This document shows positions 37,401 through 44,935 of a stretch of 64,000 nucleotides of DNA, piece after piece (the stretch's first letter is position 1; the number at the start of each line of letters is the position of its first letter). The position numbers and the translations under genes are program-made. This DNA comes from an uncultured Pelagibacteraceae bacterium (lineage in GTDB: Bacteria > Pseudomonadota > Alphaproteobacteria > Pelagibacterales > Pelagibacteraceae), in NCBI GenBank assembly GCA_902589395.1, contig CACIST010000004.1:1-64000 (forward strand). Reading direction: 5' to 3'. Under the pieces are notes generated by a model. It was not told where the DNA came from. It searched no databases and worked only from the letters and a program-made list of their open reading frames with translations.

Positions 37401-38110
37401 ATACTTTTCTTGGTATAGGCAATCCACTACTACAGGAAAAAACATTTAAGGATTATATAGTTTCTATTTCCGATTTAAGTTTAAATTCAAGAGGTGTATT
37501 GGAAGATACAAATATTATAAAAGAGAAATTTAAAAACCTACCCTACTCTGAATATGAATTAAAAAAACTTAGTAAAATTTTTCGTAAAAATAAATTATTA
37601 TTATCCAATCAAGCAAATGAGATTAATATAAAAAATACTAATTTAGAAATTTATGACATCATTTCATTTGCAACGCATGCCGGAATATCAGGCAGTTTGA
37701 ATGAAACTTCGGAACCTTTTTTAGTTTTAACTCCACCAAAAAAATCAAATATTATTGATGATGGTATTTTAACAGCATCTGAAGTTTCTCAGTTAGACTT
37801 AAATGCAAAATTAGTTATTCTATCGGCATGTAACACTGCAGCTAGACAAAATGAATACTCAAGCGGTTTCTCTGGGTTAGTTGCTTCTTTTTTTAATGCT
37901 GGTGCACAAAATATTTTAGCAACACACTGGAATGTTGATGATAAGACAACTGCAAAAATGATAATTGAAACAATAAAAAAATCAGTTACTAAAAATTTAG
38001 CTTTAGCAGATGCTTTAAAATTGACGAAAATAGAATTTATTTCAGGTAAATACGGTGAAAAATATAAACACCCTAAATATTGGGGTGCTTACGTTATAGT
38101 TGGTAATTAA
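34493..38110 (+). CDS. Secreted TPR-CHAT (caspase-like) protease
   Basis: A 1205-residue protein. The N-terminal signal peptide (about 1-23, ending LLLSNMLFA) sends it to the periplasm. Residues about 40-800 are helical with degenerate TPR-like repeats. The C-terminal CHAT domain (about 830-1205) has the caspase-like dyad His1062 in FATHAG and Cys1113 in LSACNTA, followed by SGFSGLVASFFNAGA and LATHWNVDD, which are diagnostic of CHAT. CHAT proteases cleave proteins after activation through their repeat domains, for example in gasdermin and CRISPR-guided systems, but these are cytosolic; a secreted form beside an ECF sigma and anti-sigma suggests envelope signalling. Function is inferred. Confidence 0.85.
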   Translation: MNIKYSFIFTAFLSLLLSNMLFADEKTLEFNAEELKKISEIEKKHNIDWKKEWELKDTVYGCLINNPTTESKELGYKNAFKLLNYYNDLLMNVGLSERETENLIDTVDLLSWCIKDKPKKYKEYIDLVKSMIDLNFLNSEFIYSEDKGIFSSGIMNYSAFSEDLNLDLKDRWEYDKKIIKFLIKNLPKSFNDLQNFIFFSSKDFENDFIRPEIIKILKPVIKKIEYENFENDQDKKDFISFTGSYLRLLIFNGDFKECNAYYNKNVRNIKFSIDQIKHEVNLIDFKLNCLMSELEWDKAIKLYKYKANRIVNSLENSEYNQFEEENLNIELFKTYNALVSAYRIISYTNEDDQLAEKYLNKAKYIVNNYFLNKNKYYYLLLSKDLIEDDIYKNNINKAEKKLTRLLEEIENLNESDGYPYKDGFELQKEDLKADYLGVMSRIFLKTKRYKEAISINEKIIDSTEKILTTDGRTLNVSNQMIIESFKYKAANVDLFKIYNLLEDRENQSRYHNIVSKFCDEKFNDTICLNYYPEKLKYAVQIRDMNLINYSYEQLENYYSKFKSDNKYINYMTETDLIKQKIEINMLKIKYSDEFKLDKNEVSELRKEACKDTDKFEKRLRKTNKLIGQQVKNPFTKDVFTYQSAGIHFINVGLECEKTKAEYKKAINLLQDVLNLEKKKLDKWVNIPTYYQYDIDTNLISQIGFAAAGYQSLSGNEEKIPEAKKLLEDVFQLSQYGKNLFITNSIKNSITKTIESNDDFKNLIVTRTSLQTELNILMDEIINNKSISKDKFKHKNLLDQDIQSINQKIDKNFPEIKKKLNKKFYKVQDVQQRLEDDEIMIVFDSHLTPFAHIISKDNHDTFYSVVPIRDLYDFTFSFRKAIFKTNNKELKKSLNIFYKALFQEIDIKNKNKNKITIVTDKYTENLPFGIFYSDKDNKYLIEKYSISYHPSVGSFVELRNEKTIKNISFDNTFLGIGNPLLQEKTFKDYIVSISDLSLNSRGVLEDTNIIKEKFKNLPYSEYELKKLSKIFRKNKLLLSNQANEINIKNTNLEIYDIISFATHAGISGSLNETSEPFLVLTPPKKSNIIDDGILTASEVSQLDLNAKLVILSACNTAARQNEYSSGFSGLVASFFNAGAQNILATHWNVDDKTTAKMIIETIKKSVTKNLALADALKLTKIEFISGKYGEKYKHPKYWGAYVIVGN

Positions 38111-38204
38111 AGACAATTTAATCAAAAAATAATTGGAACATTATTCATGTCCACTCGTTAAGTGGGTATGAGAATAAATACTAACTATAAACTAAGGAGG
38201 TTCA
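38111..38204 (+). promoter_or_regulatory. Spacer before the NurA-HerA operon
   Basis: Contains a short inverted repeat, CCACT/AGTGG with a 5-base loop (38151-38165), possibly a weak terminator for the CHAT transcript, and a strong Shine-Dalgarno sequence AAGGAGG (38194-38200) four bases before GTG 38205. The ribosome-binding site is unusually good for this window and supports the GTG start of the small ORF that follows. Confidence 0.45.
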
Positions 38205-38357
38205 GTGGAAAAAGTAAGAACTGGTGTAGAAGAGAGCCGGAGCAGATTAAAAATACACATAGGCCCATCTACACCAGCTCTGAAAATTCTTCAGACAATG
38301 GTAGAAAAATATTTTTCAGAAGTTTCAGACATAGAAGTCTTTGTAAAGAATTCATAA
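38205..38357 (+). CDS. Small ORF heading the NurA-HerA operon (50 residues, possibly frameshifted)
   Basis: GTG start at 38205 behind a strong AAGGAGG. The 50 residues begin MEKVRTGVEESRSRLKIHIG and end at TAA 38357 within VFVKNS. The -1 frame stays open from the same point to 38467, reading on as EFINEINFRYKRRFNQ and ending inside the nurA start. Joining the two would give a protein of roughly 87 residues overlapping nurA. A one-base loss in the AAA at about 38345-38347, a programmed shift, or simple chance could explain this. No family is recognised. Confidence 0.5.
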   Translation: MEKVRTGVEESRSRLKIHIGPSTPALKILQTMVEKYFSEVSDIEVFVKNS

Positions 38358-38454
38358 ACGAAATCAATTTTAGATACAAAAGAAGATTCAACCAATCAAT
38401 TAACTTTAGAGTTAATTTGAGAGGCAACAAAATTGAATACTATGGAGGTGGAAA

Positions 38455-39768
38455 ATGCAAAATATAAATCTTAAGAACAAAAAGAAATCAAGTTTATTTG
38501 CTAATTTTGTAAATAATGTAATTCATAAACCTTCTCCTGAGGTTCAAAAAAACTTCATGGATGTAAGTTTAAAAATTGCAGGTACAATTAAAAAAATTTG
38601 TGAAGATGAGAAACTTATCATTAACATACCTTACCAGGGTAAGAATTTCTGGAATAAAGGAAAAAATTATGAGTCTTGCTTTGTTGATGGTGGAGTGTTC
38701 AGTTCTGTAGAATCTAGCTCTGCCCCATTCGCAATAAGATCAAAGAGCTATATTGTAAAACCTACAAATCCATTAACTGATAGAGAAAAATTTGAAGAAA
38801 CAATTGCTTATATGGGTGATCTTTATGATAGTAAAAATAACATTTACGATTTATCAGAAGATCCTTACGAGGATAATCAATTACTAAATAAGAAAAAAGA
38901 TGCAGCAAGAATAATCTTCGAGATTGCGTGTTTAGTTAAGCATGTTTTTGATAAGCAAAAATTTGATTTTTGTTTTTTACATGGTCCACTTCAAACTCCT
39001 GTCATGCCTTTTTCAGGACCAGAGTTTCCTCAATTTAAAAAACAAGTAGTTAAAAATATATTACCTTTTTTAAATTTTGACAAAAAAGAAGAAAAGATTA
39101 ATGAAAGGCATTTTATAAATATATATTTTCAGTCAATTCAATTTTTGTTAAACTCAAAATTTCCAATATACGGAATTGTCGAGAGAACAAATTCATCTGT
39201 ATATCTCAAAAATTTATTATTTAGATCCTTTAAAAAAGGCAAAGTTGCCGAAAACGATTACAATAAGATGCTTTCTACTATGATCCGATATAAGATAAAT
39301 GATGGCAATCTATTCTCCTTAATTTTGTCAGATTGTCAGGCTCTTAGACCATTAGAGGTTGATAAACAAATACCTACTAGAGGACTAGGTGGTTTTAGTG
39401 AATGGGAAACTCAAATTACATCCTTTCCAAAAATACATGTTGGGTATTTGAAAACTAACTCACACCAGGCTCCAATTAGAGTTGAAAGTTTAAAGAAATC
39501 GAAAGATTTAATTAAAGATTACGAATATATTTTGGCATCAAGTAAATTGCTGCCTAATTATGGTTTCCCCGCAGGTTTAGATGTGGTTGATAAAGCTGCC
39601 AAAATTCCTGCTTGGCTTGGTAGAGCTGCAAAAAGCTACTATTCAAAATATTACTTAGATTTAGCTATCGAAAGTAAAAACTCTAAAAATATAAGTTCAG
39701 CTTTAAAAATGTTGCAAGGTGGACGAGTCTGGAGAAACAGACCAAAAGCCGGAAAGGTAAAAAAATGA
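38455..39768 (+). CDS. nurA: NurA-domain nuclease (HerA partner)
   Basis: A 437-residue protein with an apparent NurA fold. The first catalytic acidic motif is CFVDGGVFSS (Asp78). A second block, FLHGPLQTPV (about 174-183), corresponds to the usual LDGPL but with His in place of Asp. GIVERTNSS (240-248) and the C-terminal FPAGLDVVDKAAKIPAW match later NurA blocks. NurA enzymes are nucleases that form ring complexes with HerA and resect DNA ends. GGAGG precedes the ATG. The stop overlaps the HerA start by four bases. The His substitution means activity must be tested. Confidence 0.75.
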   Translation: MQNINLKNKKKSSLFANFVNNVIHKPSPEVQKNFMDVSLKIAGTIKKICEDEKLIINIPYQGKNFWNKGKNYESCFVDGGVFSSVESSSAPFAIRSKSYIVKPTNPLTDREKFEETIAYMGDLYDSKNNIYDLSEDPYEDNQLLNKKKDAARIIFEIACLVKHVFDKQKFDFCFLHGPLQTPVMPFSGPEFPQFKKQVVKNILPFLNFDKKEEKINERHFINIYFQSIQFLLNSKFPIYGIVERTNSSVYLKNLLFRSFKKGKVAENDYNKMLSTMIRYKINDGNLFSLILSDCQALRPLEVDKQIPTRGLGGFSEWETQITSFPKIHVGYLKTNSHQAPIRVESLKKSKDLIKDYEYILASSKLLPNYGFPAGLDVVDKAAKIPAWLGRAAKSYYSKYYLDLAIESKNSKNISSALKMLQGGRVWRNRPKAGKVKK

Positions 39769-41543
39769 GAAAAATAATTAACTTAAATACAAATTTAAAA
39801 AATTCTATTGGTGGAAATTCTATCAGAAAGATAAGTGATCCATGGGCAAGTATTGGAACAATACTAGGCCAGACAAGTATCGATGATTATTCATTTCACT
39901 TAAAAAAATTTAAGGCCAAAAAGGGAGATATAGTTGCTGCAGAAGCTAAGCAACCAACGGGTGATGGAAGAGTGGTTGAAGTCATTGTTTGGGGTCGCAT
40001 AATGGAAATTATATCGAGCAACGAATTTTTACCTAACGAAGCTGCAAAAGAATTAACAGAGGGTAATATTAGTATTCAAGATACAATACTGCCTTTAACA
40101 AAGAATGATGCAATCTGCACTGTAAAAAATCTTGGATATACAACTAATGACCCTGGTCAAAAATTATCTTTAATGCCTTTGAATTATCCTGTTTATCCTG
40201 GTGGAGCAGTAAAATATCCTGCTTCAAAAGATTTAGAGTCTTTGCTCAACACAGACATGAAAGGTAAAAATCCAATTTTTATTGGCAATCTTGTTGCAAG
40301 AAGAGACGTAGATGTACAAGTCTCAGCAGATAATATGGTATCTAGACACGTTTTAGTGATTGGGATGACTGGTTCTGGTAAATCAGTTTGGGTAAGAAGA
40401 GCTGTAAGAGAATTGATGGTCAAACAATATCCAATTTTAATTATTGATCCACATGGAGATAACTTAGGAATTGTTCAAAAAGCTACAAAGCTTTTTCCAA
40501 ATCATAAAATTAAATTATTTTATCCAAAAATATCAGCTTCTGAAAATAATAAAGAGGTTATTTATACATTGATAGAAAGGCTGGGTAATAAGTTAACAGA
40601 ACCTCAATATGATTTTTTAAATTGGGTTTTAACAAAAACAGATTATGAACCTGGGACAAGTTTAATTCAGTACATATCTATTTTAATTCAAAAATCTAAT
40701 GCTGCTGCAGAGAATAAAAGAAATAAATCTACAAAAAGCTCAGATGGACCTGGTAATACCGGCGCTTCAACAATGGGTGTTGTTTCGAGAAGTTTACGAA
40801 AAGTTTACTCAAAATTGAAAGAAATGGAACAAAGCAATATAAGTAACAGAAACAAGTATCCTCATCTTAAATTTGAGGAGTTGCCTGATCCATATTCACA
40901 ACCTGAAAAGATTATTCAAAAATCGCAAGTTTCGATATTATATCTAAAAGGATATGAAAGCCTTCCTTCAAGTACAATTGTTTCAATTCTTTTAGAGAGT
41001 TTATTTAACCATAGATCTGCTGGAAACCGTACGATCCCACCCTTCTTTACTGTTCTTGAGGAAGCTCAAAATTTCATACCCTCAAAATCAGAGGGACAAG
41101 ATGGATATCCATCAGTTTCTACTATTAAAAAGATTGCTACTGAAGGAAGAAAGTTCGGCACTGGGCTTATGCTTGTCTCTCAAAGACCATATAGACTGGA
41201 TGAAACAGTATGTGCCCAAATGAACTCCTATATCATTTTAAGACTAAAAAATGAGCGTGATCAAAGATTTGTTAAAAATACAATGGAGAATTGGGATAAT
41301 GAGGAGGCTAAACAATTACCAAATTTTGCAAATGGTCAAGGTATTGTCTCAGGTCAAATAACAAATTTACCTCTTACAGTGCAAATTAAGTTTGATGATG
41401 ACCTAACAAATGATGATATTGGAGATGAAAACTTCATTTCTGATGTACAGAATTGGAAAGAAAGTTCAGAAAACAAAAAAAAGAGAGAATTATCTAAAGA
41501 TTTTGATGAGGTTTTTGATGTCGATAAAAGAAAACCGCACTAA
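39765..41543 (+). CDS. herA: HerA-like DNA translocase/helicase
   Basis: A 592-residue FtsK/HerA-superfamily ATPase. An N-terminal HAS-barrel-like beta domain (about 25-150) is followed by a RecA-like core: Walker A GMTGSGKS at 200-207, the IDPHGD motif at 227-232, Walker B in FFTVLEEAQNFIP, and the arginine-finger/sensor region TEGRKFGTGLMLVSQRP. HerA forms a hexameric DNA pump that feeds NurA. The overlap with nurA and position of the small genes that follow indicate one operon. The C-terminus is highly charged. Confidence 0.88.
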   Translation: MRKIINLNTNLKNSIGGNSIRKISDPWASIGTILGQTSIDDYSFHLKKFKAKKGDIVAAEAKQPTGDGRVVEVIVWGRIMEIISSNEFLPNEAAKELTEGNISIQDTILPLTKNDAICTVKNLGYTTNDPGQKLSLMPLNYPVYPGGAVKYPASKDLESLLNTDMKGKNPIFIGNLVARRDVDVQVSADNMVSRHVLVIGMTGSGKSVWVRRAVRELMVKQYPILIIDPHGDNLGIVQKATKLFPNHKIKLFYPKISASENNKEVIYTLIERLGNKLTEPQYDFLNWVLTKTDYEPGTSLIQYISILIQKSNAAAENKRNKSTKSSDGPGNTGASTMGVVSRSLRKVYSKLKEMEQSNISNRNKYPHLKFEELPDPYSQPEKIIQKSQVSILYLKGYESLPSSTIVSILLESLFNHRSAGNRTIPPFFTVLEEAQNFIPSKSEGQDGYPSVSTIKKIATEGRKFGTGLMLVSQRPYRLDETVCAQMNSYIILRLKNERDQRFVKNTMENWDNEEAKQLPNFANGQGIVSGQITNLPLTVQIKFDDDLTNDDIGDENFISDVQNWKESSENKKKRELSKDFDEVFDVDKRKPH

Positions 41544-41715
41544 CAAGGATTTTTGTCCCTACTGCTTGGGTTTTAAGAAAGTCTCAATGCACAAACCTAT
41601 AATCACAATAGGCAAATATAGGCTTGTTAAAGAAATCCAGGAGCCATGTGCTTACTGTACTTTGATAAAGATTAGTAAGTCAGAGATAGATTTTTTGAGG
41701 AAAAAAAATAATTAA
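41518..41715 (+). CDS. Small zinc-ribbon-like protein downstream of HerA
   Basis: A 65-residue protein from ATG 41518, beginning MSIKENRTNKDFCPYCLGFK. It has two CxxC pairs, CPYC near residue 13 and CAYC near residue 46, the layout of a single zinc ribbon. The start lies 26 bases inside herA and the stop overlaps the next ORF (TAATG). An upstream ATG at 41410 exists in the same frame but would overlap herA by 134 bases. A DNA-binding or adaptor role for the NurA-HerA machine is possible. Confidence 0.65.
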   Translation: MSIKENRTNKDFCPYCLGFKKVSMHKPIITIGKYRLVKEIQEPCAYCTLIKISKSEIDFLRKKNN

Positions 41716-41894
41716 TGAAAGTTTTTTTAGAAATATTTGATCTTGATCATAAGGAAAGTGAAGTAATGAGATTTTTTGAAAGTATAATGAGTGATAATAA
41801 TTTAGACCCTGATGATAAATGTTCTATTGAAATAGATACTTTTTATGGCAAAAAATATGTAACAATTAGAGTATATGAAAGGGTAATAAATTAA
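41715..41894 (+). CDS. Small acidic protein of the NurA-HerA operon (59 residues)
   Basis: A 59-residue ORF starting at ATG 41715, which overlaps the stop of the zinc-ribbon gene by one base. It begins MKVFLEIFDLDHKESEVMRF and ends YVTIRVYERVIN. It is acidic, with a likely alpha/beta fold and no membrane segment. The TAATG overlap and normal codon use argue that it is real. No family is recognised. Confidence 0.6.
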   Translation: MKVFLEIFDLDHKESEVMRFFESIMSDNNLDPDDKCSIEIDTFYGKKYVTIRVYERVIN

Positions 41895-42041
41895 TTGTTA
41901 GGTGAAATTTTAATTTTTGGTTTTATTCCTATATACATCTTTAGATTTTTAATAAAAGTAATTACAAAAATATTTTCAAATTTCACAATCCAAACAAAAT
42001 CTTATCTAATAAATAACAAAATATTTATTAAGATTAGAATA

Positions 42042-42617
42042 ATGCGTTTATCATTGTTCTTTTTTCTTCATTTAGTAGTATTTGTTATACTTTTAATCGT
42101 CCACCCTCATGCTAGAGCTCAAGATGATGGGTGGGCTATAATAGAAAAAGATAAAAACTTTATTTACATGTCAAAAAATGGTGAATTAATTCATGGCGAC
42201 AGAATTGTTTTATCTTTAAATTATAAGGATTGTGATACTGTTTATCATTTATTTACTTTTTTAACGACAAAAGGTGATGCTAATATCTACCAATTTGAAA
42301 ATCAAAATATCCCAATAAAAATCAACAACTTCGATTTTTTTGCTGAAGTAACACATATAGAAAAAATACTAGATCATAGAGCTCATTGGGTAGTATTTAA
42401 TCTAGGTTCATACAATTCAAAAGAATATGCCCAAAAATTATCAGGTTTCATTGAAGAAAATGAGAGATATGAAATTTCATTAAATGATGGCTTAAATTTT
42501 GAGGTTAAAAATTATTTCGATATTAGAAAAAATAATTGGAAACTAGATTATTTCTCCGAAAATTTTAAAGAATTCTACAGACGTTGTAATGAAAAAAATA
42601 AAATTAAGGAAAGTTAA
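42042..42617 (+). CDS. Secreted protein of unknown function
   Basis: From ATG 42042 the product has 191 residues with a signal peptide (MRLSLFFFLHLVVFVILLIV, cleavage probably near HARA-QDD) and a mature beta-rich domain with two widely spaced cysteines, one near the start (KDCD) and one near the end (RRCN), that could form a disulfide. The frame extends upstream to TTG 41895, adding a second hydrophobic segment; I prefer 42042 because it gives a classical signal peptide. It follows the small acidic ORF on the same strand. Function is unknown. Confidence 0.6.
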   Translation: MRLSLFFFLHLVVFVILLIVHPHARAQDDGWAIIEKDKNFIYMSKNGELIHGDRIVLSLNYKDCDTVYHLFTFLTTKGDANIYQFENQNIPIKINNFDFFAEVTHIEKILDHRAHWVVFNLGSYNSKEYAQKLSGFIEENERYEISLNDGLNFEVKNYFDIRKNNWKLDYFSENFKEFYRRCNEKNKIKES

Positions 42618-42673
42618 TGTTTGTTGGAATGGAAGCCCTACTTATAATTAGTATTTTTGGACTTATATTTTAG
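42617..42673 (+). CDS. Possible 18-residue hydrophobic peptide
   Basis: ATG at 42617 overlaps the stop of the secreted-protein gene (TAATG) and opens an 18-codon hydrophobic ORF, MFVGMEALLIISIFGLIF, ending at 42673. It overlaps the end of the convergent PhyH gene by four bases. The coupling is suggestive but the length allows chance occurrence. Confidence 0.25.
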   Translation: MFVGMEALLIISIFGLIF

Positions 42674-43569
42674 TTACTTTTCTGTAGTTGGTAAATTGAT
42701 ACATAATGTTTCTTTTTTGGAAGCGGTATAATAACTGGCACATCGGTACATCTCGGTACTAATGATTTTTTTCCATAAATAATATTTTTATCATAATTTT
42801 CAAAATTTGTCTCTGGATGAGGATTACCATCATTTATAATTGGCCATGCATCACAGGCTCTATAACCAAATAATATTAAAGGTCTTGATCCATTTGTATG
42901 ATTTAAACCTGAACCATGAATTGTTCGACAATGAAAGAAAGCAACAGAGCCTGCCTTTCCAGTCAAAGAAACAGATTTTTTTAAATTAATTTTGTTTTTT
43001 TTTGTATTAATTTTACCTACAAAGTAATTATCATTGCTGTGATGACTAAATAGTTCTTTTTTATGAGAACCTTTAATTACTTTTAAAGGACCATTTTTTT
43101 CATCACAATCTTCTAGATAAATACCTACTGTGATTAAATCATCATTTGTATGAGGGTAAAATGCAAAGTCTTGATGCCATTCAACTAGACTTCCTTTTTT
43201 CTTATTAGGTAACTTAAAGTTTAATTTTCCAAGATGAAATCTTACTGTTCCACCAATAAGCTTTTTAACTATTTCAATAATTTTTTTATTTCTTGATAAA
43301 TCATAAAATAATTTATTGTTATTTTGAGGGTTATTTAATCTTAATATTTCTTTATTTTTTGAAGAGTTGCTATTGAATACGAAATGATAATTATCGTAAC
43401 TTTGAGTTCCACCTTGATCTTTAACTTTTCTTCTACTGTTTTTTTCTTTAGTTACAATCTTATTAATAAGAGTATTTAATTTATTGATATCTTTCTTTGA
43501 AATAAGCTGATCTTTAACTAAATAGCCATTCCTTTTATAAAAACTTGTCTCAGATATAGTGATACTCAT
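42670..43569 (-). CDS. Phytanoyl-CoA dioxygenase (PhyH) family protein
   Basis: A 299-residue non-haem Fe(II)/2-oxoglutarate oxygenase. The iron ligands are in VEWHQDFAF (HxD) and the distal RTIHGSGLN; the arginine in GSRPLILFGYR is the likely 2OG anchor. GPLKVIKGSHK between the ligands is typical of PhyH. The substrate is unknown; marine bacterial members act on small hydroxylated or phosphonate compounds as well as lipids. It is convergent with the NurA-HerA operon and not obviously co-transcribed with the lipoprotein gene upstream. Confidence 0.83.
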   Translation of the reverse strand: MSITISETSFYKRNGYLVKDQLISKKDINKLNTLINKIVTKEKNSRRKVKDQGGTQSYDNYHFVFNSNSSKNKEILRLNNPQNNNKLFYDLSRNKKIIEIVKKLIGGTVRFHLGKLNFKLPNKKKGSLVEWHQDFAFYPHTNDDLITVGIYLEDCDEKNGPLKVIKGSHKKELFSHHSNDNYFVGKINTKKNKINLKKSVSLTGKAGSVAFFHCRTIHGSGLNHTNGSRPLILFGYRACDAWPIINDGNPHPETNFENYDKNIIYGKKSLVPRCTDVPVIIPLPKKKHYVSIYQLQKSN

Positions 43570-43610
43570 GAGAGAATTTTATAATAAAATTATTATTTTT
43601 AATAGATTAA

Positions 43611-43853
43611 TTATCTATAAGGATCACAAGCTCTTTTAACTTTATTATTTGCATTAAAAGCTTTGGCATAATGGGTAATAAAATTTTTTGAAGTTACATC
43701 ATTCCTTCTACTTAATTTTTTTTGTTCAACAGCTATCCTGCATTCTTTTTTAACGACATCTTCGGTTCTAAATTTATATTTAATTGTGTTAACCTCTTGT
43801 GCTGCACAACTATAAATAAATATAAAAAATAATATGTATGTAAAAAATTTCAT
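43611..43853 (-). CDS. Small lipoprotein of unknown function
   Basis: An 80-residue protein with a lipoprotein signal peptide: MKFFTYILFFIFIYSCAAQ, with the lipobox cysteine at 16. The mature part is short, basic and contains two further cysteines. It is presumably attached to an envelope membrane. No family is recognised. Confidence 0.6.
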   Translation of the reverse strand: MKFFTYILFFIFIYSCAAQEVNTIKYKFRTEDVVKKECRIAVEQKKLSRRNDVTSKNFITHYAKAFNANNKVKRACDPYR

Positions 43854-43881
43854 TAAATTAATAGTAATGGATAATATAATT

Positions 43882-44193
43882 TTATAATAAGAAAATAATA
43901 ATCCAGTAAGAGGATAGTCCAGATAAAATTGTCGCTATTACATTTCTGGAAAAGTAACCAACTAATATTGCAACTATTGCTCCAAAGATTTTAGGGTCAT
44001 TCATTTCTATAAAAGCTCCATAATCATTAATAAATATTCCAGGAAATATTATTGCTGGAAATACTGCTGATGGAACATATGCTAAAACCTCTTTTACTCT
44101 TTCACCTAATAAATCCCTATCGACTAAAGCAACCATGGTCATTCTAGTAAAGTAAGTAATTATTCCTGCAATTGTGATTGTTAACCAAGTCAT
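43882..44193 (-). CDS. azlD: AzlD-family branched-chain amino acid exporter subunit
   Basis: A 103-residue membrane protein with three to four hydrophobic helices. It starts MTWLTITIAGIITYFTRMTM and contains VLAYVPSAVFPAIIFPGIF, the conserved proline-containing AzlD helix. It pairs with AzlC, whose gene overlaps it by four bases, to export branched-chain amino acids or related compounds. Confidence 0.85.
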   Translation of the reverse strand: MTWLTITIAGIITYFTRMTMVALVDRDLLGERVKEVLAYVPSAVFPAIIFPGIFINDYGAFIEMNDPKIFGAIVAILVGYFSRNVIATILSGLSSYWIIIFLL

Positions 44194-44876
44194 TTTTTTA
44201 ACCTCAAAACTAGTGCTGCAACAAATAATGCAATTATAGGTGAAATGATTATGTATGATTTAAAGGGTGCATCAAAAAATAATAATGAACTTAACCCGCA
44301 TGTAATCATAACTATTACATGATCAATTTTTTTTAAATCTTGAACAACAATTGCTATAAAGGTTAAAGGGATTGCAAATTTTAAACCTAGTTCCTCTGGT
44401 ACAAATGAACCTAAAACTATACCTGCTAAAGTTGATAACTGCCAAAAAATCCAAAGTGTGACACCACTCCCAATTAAATGATAATGCAAATGTTGCTCGG
44501 TTTTATTTTTCATAAAAAATTTATTACTCTCAGCAAAACCTTGATCAACCACAATGTAGGAAATTAATAATTTTTTAATAAATGATAATTTTTCAAGGTA
44601 TTCAGATAAAACTGCACCATATAATAAATGTCTAGAATTTATTACCCCAACAGAAGTAACAGCAATTAAGGCTGAAGCACCACCTGATAACAATTGAAGA
44701 AATACTATTTGTGATGCACCGCCAAAGATAATAATGGACATTGCATAAACTAAAACAGGATCAAAACCTAATTCTATACCTATTGCTCCACATATTATGC
44801 CAAATGGAATAACCGAAAACATGTGAGGTGCAACAGCTAGAAAACCCTTTGAAAATAGTTGTTTTTTTGTAAGCAT
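44190..44876 (-). CDS. azlC: AzlC-family branched-chain amino acid exporter subunit
   Basis: A 228-residue membrane protein with about six to seven helices. The segment PFGIICGAIGIELGFDP near residue 23 and IIFGGASQIVFLQLLSGGA near 50 are characteristic of AzlC, as is the NSRHLLYGAVLSEYL motif. It is translated first and overlaps azlD (ATGA). Direction of transport and substrate are inferred from the family. Confidence 0.87.
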   Translation of the reverse strand: MLTKKQLFSKGFLAVAPHMFSVIPFGIICGAIGIELGFDPVLVYAMSIIIFGGASQIVFLQLLSGGASALIAVTSVGVINSRHLLYGAVLSEYLEKLSFIKKLLISYIVVDQGFAESNKFFMKNKTEQHLHYHLIGSGVTLWIFWQLSTLAGIVLGSFVPEELGLKFAIPLTFIAIVVQDLKKIDHVIVMITCGLSSLLFFDAPFKSYIIISPIIALFVAALVLRLKK

Positions 44877-44935
44877 CTCTGATAACGGAAATTATATTAT
44901 ATTTTTTTTAAATTATATCTTTAAATATCAATAAA

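Noticed and set aside
38162-38467. A 101-codon ORF from ATG 38162
   Set aside because: Its first half has unusual Cys/Arg/His/Trp content and lies out of frame with the GTG ORF that has the strong ribosome-binding site. Only its last third looks protein-like, and that is treated as a possible frameshift extension.
41410-41517. Upstream ATG for the zinc-ribbon gene
   Set aside because: It would overlap herA by 134 bases and add a basic, shadow-like N-terminus; ATG 41518 gives a compact protein with a short coupled overlap.
41895-42041. TTG start for the secreted protein at 42042-42617
   Set aside because: It adds a second hydrophobic segment before a complete signal peptide; the ATG at 42042 is more plausible, although the longer form cannot be excluded.
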